A stretch of 16,336 bases of DNA from Candidatus Pacearchaeota archaeon (GTDB lineage Archaea > Nanoarchaeota > Nanoarchaeia > Pacearchaeales > GW2011-AR1), in the NCBI GenBank assembly GCA_002690445.1, contig NZER01000241.1, positions 1-16,336 on the forward strand, written 5' to 3'. The notes under the pieces are model-generated. The model searched no databases. It was not told the origin of the DNA and saw only the letters and a program-made list of their open reading frames with translations. Made by a program: the position numbers and the translations under genes. Of this stretch, positions 7,921-16,336 are shown one piece after another (position 1 is the first letter of the stretch; every line of letters starts with the position of its first letter).

Positions 7921-10900
7921 ATGTCATTAGATAGATTTGCAAATAAAGAAGAAATAAGATCATATGATGGTGCAATACACGCAATCAAATGGACTGACGA
8001 AATTATTGACAGATCGAATCTTCAACTCAGACCCCATACTATAGGCGACAATCCCAATACTGAAGTAGAAGCCCATTTATATTCCAAAGGCGATCCGGCC
8101 ATACATATACATAGCGTCTACAATATTTCACATGCAAAGGCAGAAGACAATGTATCTATCAATCTATCTCAAATTGTTGATAAGGTAGATGCATTAGCAG
8201 GCAAATTCCATATAATATATAATTTTCATAAGAACAGAGTAGGAAATGTAGATGATCCAGGATTTTATATTGAAGAAATATCACCAGACCGTACGGAGAT
8301 GTATATAAGATCAGTTATAGGCAGTAGTGAACAAATTAAAAATGCTCGTGAAGAATATCTTAATGACTTATCTACAGCTGTAGACCTTCGAGATGGCAAT
8401 CTTGTTATCAATTTCGGCCGCGGAGAAGTATATACAATTGTTCAACAAGGTTCTTGGACACATCCTGATGGATTACGTCTGAAATTATTAAAGCCTTTAA
8501 GAAATAACATAATTGAAGGCCGAACTGCATGGATTGCAATAGAAACAGCTGACCCTTTTTCGGATGACGTTGAATTTACAGGTAAAGAAGTATCAGATGC
8601 ATTTAAAATACGTCAAGCAAATTTTGATGTTGAAACTAAATATAGTACAATAACAGAAACTAATTTCAAATCATGGAATGACTTATTAGGTAGTAATTTA
8701 TCAACATCACAACAAATTGTTGATACTTTATTTAGTGGATCTCTAGCAGGCACTAATTTAGGAATCAATTATTCGGAATTTGAAAACTTTGTGCACTTTT
8801 CATCTGCTAAAGAAAGGATTGCAAATTTTAAATATAAACTTCAACTTATAGAATTTTATGACCAACAATTATCGCAACTAGCAGAAGTAACTGGAGATAA
8901 TACCGGTTCATTACAAAATAGTGTAACATTAAATAAAGAACGAAAAAATCAGGTTGTAGGTACATTTGATGGATTCGAACGCTGGTTGTATAATGATTCT
9001 ACTTCAAGTTTATTTACACACCAATCCACATATGACACGGTTGATGACTATAAACAAAATCAACTACGATTAGAGGGAGGGTATATAGGTGCTAATGCAT
9101 ATCAAATTACTCCTTTTCCTAAATATATTTCTGGTAGTTATGGAACAGGCCAGTATAAATTACATCATACTACATCAAGTCTTGGAACAGCATGGTTTAC
9201 TGGACTTGAAGCTTCTGCATCATTTTATGATAACGAAAATAATAATGCATTAGTACGTACAATACCAGAACACATACGATTAGATACCAATAATAGTCAG
9301 TATGAATTATTTGTGAATATGATAGGACATCATTTTGATATCCTATATTCTCATGCCGATACATTAGCTAAAACATATCATCCAATTGAACATCCTAAAT
9401 TGGGTCATAGTAAAGATACTTTATTTCAAGTTGCAAAATCATTAGGATGGAAATTAATTAATGGAAAACAGGCATCATCATTATGGCAATATAAATTAGG
9501 TGTTAATAGTTCTGGCTCATTTCAATCAACAGGTTCAATATTTTCCAAAACAGATGAAGATATAACAAACGAAGTTTGGCGTAGGATAGTTAACAATTTA
9601 CCATATCTACTTAAAACTAAAGGTACTGCAAGATCGGTTAAAGCATTAATGAATACATATGGTATTCCGCAAACTTTATTAAGTATTAGAGAATATGGTG
9701 GACCTAAAGTTTCGGGCGATGTACCAACGTTAATTGAAGATAGATTTACGTACGCATTAAAATTTAATAATGAAGAAGCTATTAATATTATATCTGATTA
9801 TTGTAATACCGATATAGGCGAATGGGGATTTGTACGAGAAGGACTTAGTAGTGGAGACGATATACCTGTTCAAACTAAGGAATTTAGATTCAAGCCTGCA
9901 GTTACAGAAAGTATGTTGTTATGGACGTCTGCCGCCAACTATACTTATCCAGGTAAAGATAATAGAATAAAGAGTCATATAGCAATTGAATATACAGGTT
10001 CATATTCAGGTAGTAGTAATTATGGAAGAGTACATTTAGTACAAGGTGGCGGAACAGGAACGCTTATTCCAATGACAGGATCGACAGATTGGGTTCCAAT
10101 ATATGATGGAGATTTTTGGAACTTAAGATATTATTTTACAACAGATGACGGAAGTTATAATGAAACTACAAACGTAGTTACAACATATCATGTACAAGTA
10201 CAAAAAGCATCTGACTATATATCACAAAAAATTATACATTCTGCAAGTTTAAGTATAAAACCAACATTTAGTAGTCATTACACGTATTGGGAGGACCCAG
10301 GACTGACATTAAACCATTTTTTAGGCGGATATACAGGCTCTGGAACAAATACTAATGTATATAACGTTAATAGCTATTTACAACATTTACTTACAGGAAC
10401 AACATCAGGAACAGCCCTTGCAGATATTATATCTTTCTCAGGTTCAATGCAAGAATATAGGGAGTGGTTAGAAGAGCTTGACCAAAAAACATTTGATTTA
10501 CATACATTGAATCCTACATCATATGTATCAAGTCTATCACCAAGTAGTTCATATGATACATTAGTAAGACATTATCCATTAGGAACAGATTTAAATGCAG
10601 TTGATCATTCGACAACACCAAATACAATATTATCATCATCACATCCAGCAAATCATATTAAAGATTTTTCAGATTCATTAACCGATACGACAGGCTCTTA
10701 TGCAGCCATGTATGACCCAGACCCAGGTGGTACAATGACATGGTCAACCCCAGTCAACCCAGAACGTGGTAATTATGAGCCAGTAGAAGAAACATATTAT
10801 GTACAAGGAATATCTTTAGGAGGTAATAATCCTAGGTCTCAAAAAATTAGATTTGATGATAATCAATTAGTGAGACAATTATCAACAACAAATACAGCCG

Positions 10901-12510
10901 AACGTAGTAAATTTGATTTTTCGCCAATAGATTCTCCCAAATTAGGATTGTTTTATTCAATGGCCGATCAAATTAATAAAGATATATACAATCAAATTGG
11001 AGATGCAGAACTAGATGATTATATAGGCGACCCAGATGACGAATATGAAATGGATTATCCAGACTTAATACATTTTTCGAAAGATTACTGGAAGAAATAT
11101 ACAGACAAAAATGATATAAATGCGTATATGAGAATATTTAGTCAATTCGACTTTGGACTATTCCATCAAATAGAACAATTATTGCCAGAACGTGTTGATG
11201 AAGCAGTAGGATTATTGGTAGAGCCTCATGCATTAGAAAGAACTAAAGTTCGTTTAACAAAAAAACCTTCCCGTGAATCATTTCATTATGAGACACAAGT
11301 ACCAACTCCTATACCATCCGGCTCTGGAGAGTATCATACATACACAGCTGAAACAACATCCCCTCCAAATTTTTCTGGAGATAATGTATTCTCTGTAACT
11401 AATAAGTATACTGTAAAAGTTGATACATCTGCATCATTTGCGTCAGACTATTTTCAAAAAGAAATATGGCCAGTGGATGAAGCTCCAACTGTATCGGGGT
11501 CACGGACAGCAGCTTATACAGTAATCAAACCAGGAAATGATAATCATCATTGGACAAATTGGAACCCAGATGCTCTTGACGCAAATGATAACCTTTATAT
11601 AAATGAAACCCAGCTAGCCGCATCTCCATCACATACAGATAAAGTACGTGTGCAATTTAACACTTATTGTCGATATGATACAATAAGAGATTTGCATTTT
11701 GATATTACTCATAAAGATAGTCAAGCTAGCGGAAAATCTATAATATATTGCAAGATATTAACAACACCAAATAATGTCCATGGACAACATTCCGAACATG
11801 ATGATGGAACTCGACATATAGTATCAGCATCAGCCGAGTTTAATGGCAGAACTCTAGGAGATAAACTAACGAGCTTTACATATACCGGCGCAAATGAACA
11901 GACAGATAGATTTTCATTTAAAGATATACATATACAAGAAAGAACAAATATAACAGTTGAATTTTATTGGGAAGCAAATCCAGCCGAAACAGGTACTCAA
12001 TCGATAAAAATTGATGCAATTTCAATGATCCAGTCATTTAAAAAGACCGGATATAGTGTAATCATACCGTATTTTAATACACCACGTCCTAGTACTATTT
12101 TCAACAAAAGAGTTAATCATTACAGCACAGGCTCAGGCGCTCTTACAACTACAAAATTTTTGAGAAATGAACAATATGCGTTAAGTCAGTCAATGGATAT
12201 GTGGTATAGCCAGTCGTTAGTAGAAGTTGGATATCGTGATGATAACCGTGCTTCATTAGATAATTTATTCTTTGGTGGCTGTCAGCTGTCCGGCCCAGGA
12301 ATTAATCAAAGGTCTGGTGAAGTTGGTATTGGATATTCGCCCGTAGTTCAAGTCTGGTCAGTAAATCCAAATCAGATTGTGTATACACAAAATCCAGATG
12401 TAAATTTACAAGTAGCGCCTGCATCGAGTCCAAGTAATATTTTAATAGTTGGTCCAACTACTACTATTAATGATACACCGCCAATAATAGACACAACACA
12501 GTACGATTGA
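7921..12510 (+). CDS. Large baseplate protein with tail-protein-I/gp7-like motif and LamG-like insertion
   Basis: The 1529-residue product follows AAGGATAAATT 10 bases after the Hint gene. Residues 1-440 are beta-rich and unassigned. Residues 443-590 are helical and include a signature like phage tail protein I (P2 gpI) and T4 gp7: WRRIVNNLPYLLKTKGTARSVK...MNTYGIP, with P561 to P583. At about 648-880 there is an apparent ConA/LamG-like region (KEFRFKP...LLW...FWNLRYYF...VQVQKAS...SGSMQEYREW, G841 to W848). A helical region ends LLPERVDEAVGLLVEPHALERTK (L1088-R1107). Then come two beta regions (about 1130-1360) and a Ser/Pro-rich tail. T4 gp7 is about 1032 residues, so this is about 500 longer. 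In core wedges gp7 partners gp6, which matches the neighbourhood. The gp7 assignment rests on motif and position and needs profile comparison. It could instead be a peripheral fibre-attachment protein. Confidence 0.72.
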   Translation: MSLDRFANKEEIRSYDGAIHAIKWTDEIIDRSNLQLRPHTIGDNPNTEVEAHLYSKGDPAIHIHSVYNISHAKAEDNVSINLSQIVDKVDALAGKFHIIYNFHKNRVGNVDDPGFYIEEISPDRTEMYIRSVIGSSEQIKNAREEYLNDLSTAVDLRDGNLVINFGRGEVYTIVQQGSWTHPDGLRLKLLKPLRNNIIEGRTAWIAIETADPFSDDVEFTGKEVSDAFKIRQANFDVETKYSTITETNFKSWNDLLGSNLSTSQQIVDTLFSGSLAGTNLGINYSEFENFVHFSSAKERIANFKYKLQLIEFYDQQLSQLAEVTGDNTGSLQNSVTLNKERKNQVVGTFDGFERWLYNDSTSSLFTHQSTYDTVDDYKQNQLRLEGGYIGANAYQITPFPKYISGSYGTGQYKLHHTTSSLGTAWFTGLEASASFYDNENNNALVRTIPEHIRLDTNNSQYELFVNMIGHHFDILYSHADTLAKTYHPIEHPKLGHSKDTLFQVAKSLGWKLINGKQASSLWQYKLGVNSSGSFQSTGSIFSKTDEDITNEVWRRIVNNLPYLLKTKGTARSVKALMNTYGIPQTLLSIREYGGPKVSGDVPTLIEDRFTYALKFNNEEAINIISDYCNTDIGEWGFVREGLSSGDDIPVQTKEFRFKPAVTESMLLWTSAANYTYPGKDNRIKSHIAIEYTGSYSGSSNYGRVHLVQGGGTGTLIPMTGSTDWVPIYDGDFWNLRYYFTTDDGSYNETTNVVTTYHVQVQKASDYISQKIIHSASLSIKPTFSSHYTYWEDPGLTLNHFLGGYTGSGTNTNVYNVNSYLQHLLTGTTSGTALADIISFSGSMQEYREWLEELDQKTFDLHTLNPTSYVSSLSPSSSYDTLVRHYPLGTDLNAVDHSTTPNTILSSSHPANHIKDFSDSLTDTTGSYAAMYDPDPGGTMTWSTPVNPERGNYEPVEETYYVQGISLGGNNPRSQKIRFDDNQLVRQLSTTNTAERSKFDFSPIDSPKLGLFYSMADQINKDIYNQIGDAELDDYIGDPDDEYEMDYPDLIHFSKDYWKKYTDKNDINAYMRIFSQFDFGLFHQIEQLLPERVDEAVGLLVEPHALERTKVRLTKKPSRESFHYETQVPTPIPSGSGEYHTYTAETTSPPNFSGDNVFSVTNKYTVKVDTSASFASDYFQKEIWPVDEAPTVSGSRTAAYTVIKPGNDNHHWTNWNPDALDANDNLYINETQLAASPSHTDKVRVQFNTYCRYDTIRDLHFDITHKDSQASGKSIIYCKILTTPNNVHGQHSEHDDGTRHIVSASAEFNGRTLGDKLTSFTYTGANEQTDRFSFKDIHIQERTNITVEFYWEANPAETGTQSIKIDAISMIQSFKKTGYSVIIPYFNTPRPSTIFNKRVNHYSTGSGALTTTKFLRNEQYALSQSMDMWYSQSLVEVGYRDDNRASLDNLFFGGCQLSGPGINQRSGEVGIGYSPVVQVWSVNPNQIVYTQNPDVNLQVAPASSPSNILIVGPTTTINDTPPIIDTTQYD
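9601..9669 (+). other. Tail-protein-I-like motif PYLLKTKGTARSVK within the 1529-residue protein
   Basis: Residues P561 to P583 read PYLLKTKGT-ARSVKALMNTYGIP. A Lys-x-Lys-Gly-Thr turn followed by a basic amphipathic helix and a Gly-Ile ending is the recurring signature of P2 gpI-type tail proteins. A W-rich helix (EVWRRIVNNL) precedes it, as in that family. I rate this as a motif match seen by eye, not a profile hit. Confidence 0.6.
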
Positions 12511-12589
12511 TTAATATATTAAACTAAATTAAACGGACGTATAGAAAATTGTCTATGATACATATTTATTAAAAATAGAGGGATTAAAC
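12511..12589 (+). promoter_or_regulatory. Longest intergenic gap (79 bp), shared AT-rich motif before the next structural gene
   Basis: The gap contains a perfect palindrome TTAATATATTAA at 12511-12522, a TCTATGATA element at 12552-12560 and CATATTTATTAAAAA at 12561-12575. The last block is identical to 275-289. The Shine-Dalgarno AGAGGG sits just before ATTAAACATG (ATG at 12590). This is the most likely place for an internal transcription or processing start in the window. I see no GC-rich hairpin with a U-tract, so no intrinsic terminator is called. Confidence 0.4.
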
Positions 12590-13240
12590 ATGGGATATTT
12601 AGATAACAGTTCAGTGACAGTAGATGCAGTTCTTACTAAAAAAGGTAGAGAATTATTAGCACGAGGACAAAACGAGTTTAAAATTACACATTTTGCATTA
12701 GCAGATGATGAAGTAGATTATGATTTGTATAATACAGATCATCCATTAGGAACAGCATATTATGGCGCAGCTATAGAAAGTATGCCAGTTATGGAAGCAT
12801 TACCTGATGAAACACAAGCATTAAAATATAAATTAATGACTATGCCTAAAGGGTTAAGTAATTTAGGACGAGTTCCTGTTGTACAAATAGCGAACACCAG
12901 TGGACAAACACATGATGCAAGCACGCCTATTGGTATTCTTCCTACAACTCTTAATTTTCAAAACGCAAATAACACATTAGGATATACAGCTGTATTATCT
13001 GATTCTGATGTAGCTAGTCTGGTTGCAACACAAGGAGTAACAGGACAACCAACAGTGCCAGCATTTATTGGAGATAATGAGGCCGCACAAAGTGTAACTG
13101 TACAAGGATTTGCATTCCAAGTAGTAGGTAAACAAAATACACAAAGTGAAAAGCAAGCTTCTATTACTATTATCGGAAATGAAACAGGAGGACAAGTAAC
13201 TTTTAGTTTCACAATCAGAAAATGGGACGGAACAACCTAA
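12590..13240 (+). CDS. Virion structural protein, unassigned (216 residues)
   Basis: The protein opens MGYLDNSSVTVDAVLTKKGRELLARGQNEF...FALADDEVDYDLYN, a compact N-terminal region followed by a beta-rich middle and a C-terminal beta strand ending FSFTIRKWDG. I recognise this opening as typical of structural proteins in marine T4-like phages, although no specific T4 counterpart can be named. It has no signal peptide and no membrane segment. It is preceded by the shared AT-rich leader and by AGAGGG, so it may be the first gene of its own transcript. It is followed by a 24-base gap with AAAGGAAA before the next ATG. A wedge-periphery or fibre-adaptor role is inferred from the cluster only. Confidence 0.7.
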   Translation: MGYLDNSSVTVDAVLTKKGRELLARGQNEFKITHFALADDEVDYDLYNTDHPLGTAYYGAAIESMPVMEALPDETQALKYKLMTMPKGLSNLGRVPVVQIANTSGQTHDASTPIGILPTTLNFQNANNTLGYTAVLSDSDVASLVATQGVTGQPTVPAFIGDNEAAQSVTVQGFAFQVVGKQNTQSEKQASITIIGNETGGQVTFSFTIRKWDGTT

Positions 13241-13264
13241 ATAATAGTATAAAAGGAAAAAATT

Positions 13265-14434
13265 ATGGGAGACCCAGGAACAGGACAAGCTCAACAATTG
13301 AGTAATACATTTTCGCCGTTTGACTTAAACGAAACTACAGGAGATGTAAGAAGTAATCAACAGGAGACAGTCACTAAAGGATTGTTTGCAGGAAATACAG
13401 GAAGTTTAACAGCAATGTATACTTCTTCAAATTTAACAACAACTCAAAAAACATATTATCAAGAAATATATAGTACAGGAGACCCAGATGGAGATGTAAA
13501 TGCGAAGGTCGAATGTTCTTTTGCATACGGACACTTTGCAGGTTCGGGCTCATTAGATACAACAGGTAATTTAAATAATGATACGCCATCTAGAGCTATT
13601 TATAAACAATACGCACAAGTGTTACTTGAACCAACAGACCTAAAATTTACATTTAATGGAACAGATTCTGATAGTTGTTATTTTATAAATTTTAACCGTA
13701 CAAGACTACGAGAAAAGTTAGATGAAGGCAATTTTGAAATAACTCTTGCAATGTTATCAGGTTCAATAGCTGGAAATGTAGGAAATGATTCACATACCGG
13801 CTCACATGTACGTCCATCAGAAACCGGCGAATTTGTACAAATTGTTGATGATTCATCGACAACAGCTGCTACTGTAGGACCGTCTGGTAAAGTATATAAT
13901 CTTGTTTCTGGTTCAATTGATGGTGGAATATCTATATTCAAAGGTAATGCTGGCACAAGTAATCCAACTTATTTTGGATTATTGTATCCACAAGTAGGAG
14001 TAGCTGTACTAGACGCAACTCAATTAGATAAACTAGTAGCTGATGGAGGAGCTAATTTTGATACAACAACTGGCTCTTTAATACAAGGTGATAATGCAAT
14101 AAAATTATTTACGTCAGTTGCAACAGGGTCTTCAATGGTCCCATCTACAATGTCAGGAGGAATTCAAGCAAGATCATCAGAACAAGTTAAGTCTAGTTAT
14201 TTCTTTGTACGTATTAAAAATGGACAATATAATTATTCAAATAATCCATCGTTTGTTACAGGCTCAGCAGGAGCATTAAGATATACGACATTCATAAATG
14301 ATCCACAAACATATATCACAACTATTGGATTATATAATCAAAGTCATGACTTATTAGCAGTTGCAAAATTAAGTCAACCATTATTAAAATCGTTCACGAG
14401 AGAAGCTCTTATAAGAGTTAAGCTTGATTTTTAA
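13265..14434 (+). CDS. Virion structural protein with shared C-terminal docking motif
   Basis: The 389-residue product has a Gln/Ser/Thr-rich N-terminus (residues 1-60) with low complexity. The central part contains INFNRTRLREKLDEGNFEITLAML (around residues 140-163), and a Gly/Ser beta-rich region follows. The last 41 residues (349-389) are TYITTIGLYNQSHDLLAVAKL.QPL..., which match the end of the next gene product in spacing and residues. T4 counterparts are not obvious. The shared end suggests both proteins dock into the same baseplate site or partner. The start ATG at 13265 follows AAAGGAAAAAATT. It ends 20 bases before the next start. It is best read as a fibre or wedge-peripheral protein, with its function unproven. 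Confidence 0.7.
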   Translation: MGDPGTGQAQQLSNTFSPFDLNETTGDVRSNQQETVTKGLFAGNTGSLTAMYTSSNLTTTQKTYYQEIYSTGDPDGDVNAKVECSFAYGHFAGSGSLDTTGNLNNDTPSRAIYKQYAQVLLEPTDLKFTFNGTDSDSCYFINFNRTRLREKLDEGNFEITLAMLSGSIAGNVGNDSHTGSHVRPSETGEFVQIVDDSSTTAATVGPSGKVYNLVSGSIDGGISIFKGNAGTSNPTYFGLLYPQVGVAVLDATQLDKLVADGGANFDTTTGSLIQGDNAIKLFTSVATGSSMVPSTMSGGIQARSSEQVKSSYFFVRIKNGQYNYSNNPSFVTGSAGALRYTTFINDPQTYITTIGLYNQSHDLLAVAKLSQPLLKSFTREALIRVKLDF

Positions 14435-14454
14435 AAATAAAATAGCAACATGAT

Positions 14455-16284
14455 ATGCCAATCACACCAACAGTTTTTAAGACGATCAAATCAAGTGACG
14501 TACATTATTCACAACCTTTCAAAACCTACAAAAGTTATACAGTAACTTTAACACCATCTGAACTAGGATATTTCACCCAATCGGCAGTGTATGCAGATTT
14601 TCGAATTGATTATGATGGAGACATTCCATACGCAACAAATGCTGATGGTTCAAATCAACACGTGATATGGAAATCCTTAGACCACAGATTTTATAAAGAT
14701 GGCAAGTATAATTACAAATCAGCTACAATAGAAACTAAAACATATGCGTCAGAACATTTTCTAAATTTTAAAACAGAACAAACTCTTTTCCATTCAGCAT
14801 CAACACTTAGCATACCATATAATGATATTGGCGAACGTATAAAACCCGGAACTGTTGTTATAACTTCTTCATTAGGCGGCACAAATTCAATTGAATTAAA
14901 AGATGATGCACAAGGTAATTTACGAGATGTTGCAATTGCTACATCTAGCTTTGCATCATCTAGTCGTGAATTATTATATTTAACATTTAATAATGAGTTT
15001 AGACAATTCAATTCATTTGGTGATCAAAACAGTCTTTCTTATTCTTGCAAAGATCTTGATGGACATATCCCTTACCAATTACAGAAAACACATCGATTAG
15101 CTAAAGTAAAAAATATTAATTTAGGATACGGCCCCGTTTGTTCCGGCGTTTATACAAATAATTTATCAGGAATATCAGGAATATCAGGAATATTTTCCGC
15201 GTCAAATTCATATGTACGTATTCCACATGAACCGGCATTTAATCGATTTGGCAAATATGATAATTGGACAATATCATTTTATTATTCTAAAGAAACATCT
15301 GATGGCCACTCAAAACCAATTATATCAAAAGGCGGCATTACAGAAGGAACATATTATAATAATAATACAGGCCAATTACATACAGGTATTAATGAAATTA
15401 TCATGCCCGATATCCATGGAGATTATAGTAAGGTAAGAACTCCATTTGTGATAGGAGTATCATCATCGGCTGCAGGCAATATTGACACATATCATTTCCA
15501 AGCAAGTAATGGAACTAATGCATTACATATTTCAGCATCTACAGTAATGACACAACACACAAACTCACCTACAGGCTGGAAACATATAGCCGTACGTAAT
15601 TCTGGTTCATTGTGTCAAATATTTCTTGATGGAATTCACTCCGGAACAAGTGGATCGTTACCAAACGGTTCTACAGCAAATAAAGCAGATGTGATGATAG
15701 GATCTTTTACTAGAGGTTCCACTACTTTAGAATTTGGACCTAACAAAAGCTTAAATAATGATAGATTAGCAGAAATCCGTATGTATGATTATGCAGTCGA
15801 AAATAACGCAATTGTATCATTAGCAAACCGACATTATTTATCAGGTTCATTATATCAAACAAACGTAGCAGGAAATGTATTCTATAGAAACGGCCAATTA
15901 GTAGTATCATCACCAATGCCAAAATATAATACAGGCTCAGGACTTTTTGCAGAATCATCTATAACATCATGGAAAGGAATACATACAATATATGAGAATG
16001 AAATATTAGTTCGTGTTCCAAAAGGAGATTTTAATAAAACACTCAATCCATCAGCAACATATGCACCGCCCCTCGACAAAGCATTAACTGAAGCACAACA
16101 AGTAGGAAGAAGACCTGGTAATAGATATAAAGGGATATTTGAATCAGGCTCGGCATTTCCATACATTACAAGTATAGGATTATACAACGATGAATATCAA
16201 CTATTAGCCGTAGCCAAATTAGCACAACCAATACAAAAACGAGATGATATAGATATGAATTTCCTAATTCGTTGGGACTACTAG
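14455..16284 (+). CDS. Virion adhesin-like protein with LamG/concanavalin-like domain
   Basis: The 609-residue product has an N-terminal beta region (about 1-240) containing ERIKPGTVVITSSL near residues 125-142. A GlySerIle repeat leads into a LamG/ConA-like domain at about residues 248-460. Domain features are SYVRIPHEPAFNRFGKYDNWTISFYY, then GWKHIAVRNSGSLCQIFLDG with W375, then NDRLAEIRMYDYA (R437-D445), the usual last-strand motif. Such domains bind glycans or act as oligomeric beta sandwiches. The last 42 residues (568-609), YITSIGLYN..YQLLAVAKL.QPI, repeat the ending of the preceding protein. This suggests a receptor-facing protein that attaches through the C-terminal tail. There is no convincing Shine-Dalgarno ahead of the ATG at 14455, so coupling to the upstream gene is likely. 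Confidence 0.75.
   Translation: MPITPTVFKTIKSSDVHYSQPFKTYKSYTVTLTPSELGYFTQSAVYADFRIDYDGDIPYATNADGSNQHVIWKSLDHRFYKDGKYNYKSATIETKTYASEHFLNFKTEQTLFHSASTLSIPYNDIGERIKPGTVVITSSLGGTNSIELKDDAQGNLRDVAIATSSFASSSRELLYLTFNNEFRQFNSFGDQNSLSYSCKDLDGHIPYQLQKTHRLAKVKNINLGYGPVCSGVYTNNLSGISGISGIFSASNSYVRIPHEPAFNRFGKYDNWTISFYYSKETSDGHSKPIISKGGITEGTYYNNNTGQLHTGINEIIMPDIHGDYSKVRTPFVIGVSSSAAGNIDTYHFQASNGTNALHISASTVMTQHTNSPTGWKHIAVRNSGSLCQIFLDGIHSGTSGSLPNGSTANKADVMIGSFTRGSTTLEFGPNKSLNNDRLAEIRMYDYAVENNAIVSLANRHYLSGSLYQTNVAGNVFYRNGQLVVSSPMPKYNTGSGLFAESSITSWKGIHTIYENEILVRVPKGDFNKTLNPSATYAPPLDKALTEAQQVGRRPGNRYKGIFESGSAFPYITSIGLYNDEYQLLAVAKLAQPIQKRDDIDMNFLIRWDY
15165..15191 (+). repeat. 9-bp in-frame tandem repeat, 3 copies
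   Basis: ATCAGGAAT occurs three times in exact tandem at 15165-15173, 15174-15182 and 15183-15191. It encodes three copies of Ser-Gly-Ile at residues 238-246, just before the LamG-like domain. Unit length is a multiple of three, so slippage would lengthen or shorten the linker without frameshifting. Confidence 0.9.
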
Positions 16285-16311
16285 TATATTTATATTAAAT
16301 AGGAATAAGTT
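16285..16311 (+). promoter_or_regulatory. Short leader before the final gene
   Basis: The gap contains TATTTATA at 16287-16294 and TTAAATAGGAATAAGTT, with AGGA as Shine-Dalgarno before the ATG at 16312. TATTTATA resembles the ATATTTATTAAA core of the other two larger gaps. Read on the minus strand it is TATAAATA, the T4 late-promoter core, but no minus-strand gene is present. Confidence 0.3.
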
Positions 16312-16336
16312 ATGTCATGGAGATCAAAATCTAAAA
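16312..16336 (+). CDS. 3'-truncated gene start at window end, unidentified
   Basis: An ATG at 16312 preceded by AGGAATAAGTT opens a frame reading MSWRSKSK that continues past the window. Strand, spacing and Shine-Dalgarno match the neighbours, so it is probably the next gene of the same structural cluster. Only eight residues are visible and no function can be assigned. Confidence 0.5.

Noticed and set aside
12511..12522. Palindrome TTAATATATTAA as an intrinsic terminator
   Set aside because: The stem has no G or C, no loop of usable length and no following U-tract, so it would not form a stable terminator hairpin.
15212..15436. A 74-residue + strand frame inside the LamG-containing gene
   Set aside because: It overlaps the lectin domain in another frame, and its translation is low-complexity and lacks a ribosome-binding site.
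16287..16294. TATAAATA on the minus strand as a late promoter
   Set aside because: All convincing genes are on the + strand and there is no minus-strand gene upstream to drive; AT-rich chance match is likely.

Overview
This is an AT-rich, gene-dense stretch of a contractile-tailed (T4-like) phage genome. All genes lie on the + strand, most are separated by 0-25 bases, and the encoded proteins are virion structural proteins of the baseplate and its peripheral fibres or adhesins. Two anchors are clear: a gp25/GPW-family baseplate wedge protein and a gp6/baseplate-J-family wedge protein. No host, replication, lysis or lysogeny gene is visible. AT richness and protein style resemble marine T4-like viruses, but the host cannot be named from this window.

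Layout: (1) 1-794 holds a small protein with a tandem 21-residue duplication and a 164-residue helical protein of unknown role. (2) 794-3238 holds the gp25-like and gp6-like wedge core, translationally coupled. (3) 3249-7911 holds two accessory structural genes between the wedge genes: a 390-residue protein with a DNRLRE-type beta domain, and a 1162-residue tryptophan-rich protein ending in a Gly-rich linker and a complete Hint (Hedgehog/intein) domain. (4) 7921-12510 holds a 1529-residue protein that carries a phage tail-protein-I-like (T4 gp7 / P2 gpI) signature and an apparent inserted LamG-like beta domain. (5) 12590-16284 holds three further virion proteins. Two of them share a C-terminal docking-like motif, and the last carries a LamG/concanavalin-like lectin domain. 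A new gene starts at 16312 and runs off the window.

Together the order gp25 - gp6 - (two cargo genes) - gp7/gpI-like - fibre-like proteins resembles the P2 order W-J-I-H with an insertion between J and I. The natural reading is a core wedge module decorated with adhesion modules. The most notable item is the Hint domain: it has Cys1, TxxH and a C-terminal His-Asn followed by Ala. This predicts N-terminal cleavage or ester/thioester chemistry on a virion protein rather than ordinary intein splicing. The 1162-residue protein is also compositionally split, with sampled lines about 45% GC in the middle and about 26% GC in the Hint part, which suggests a mosaic gene.
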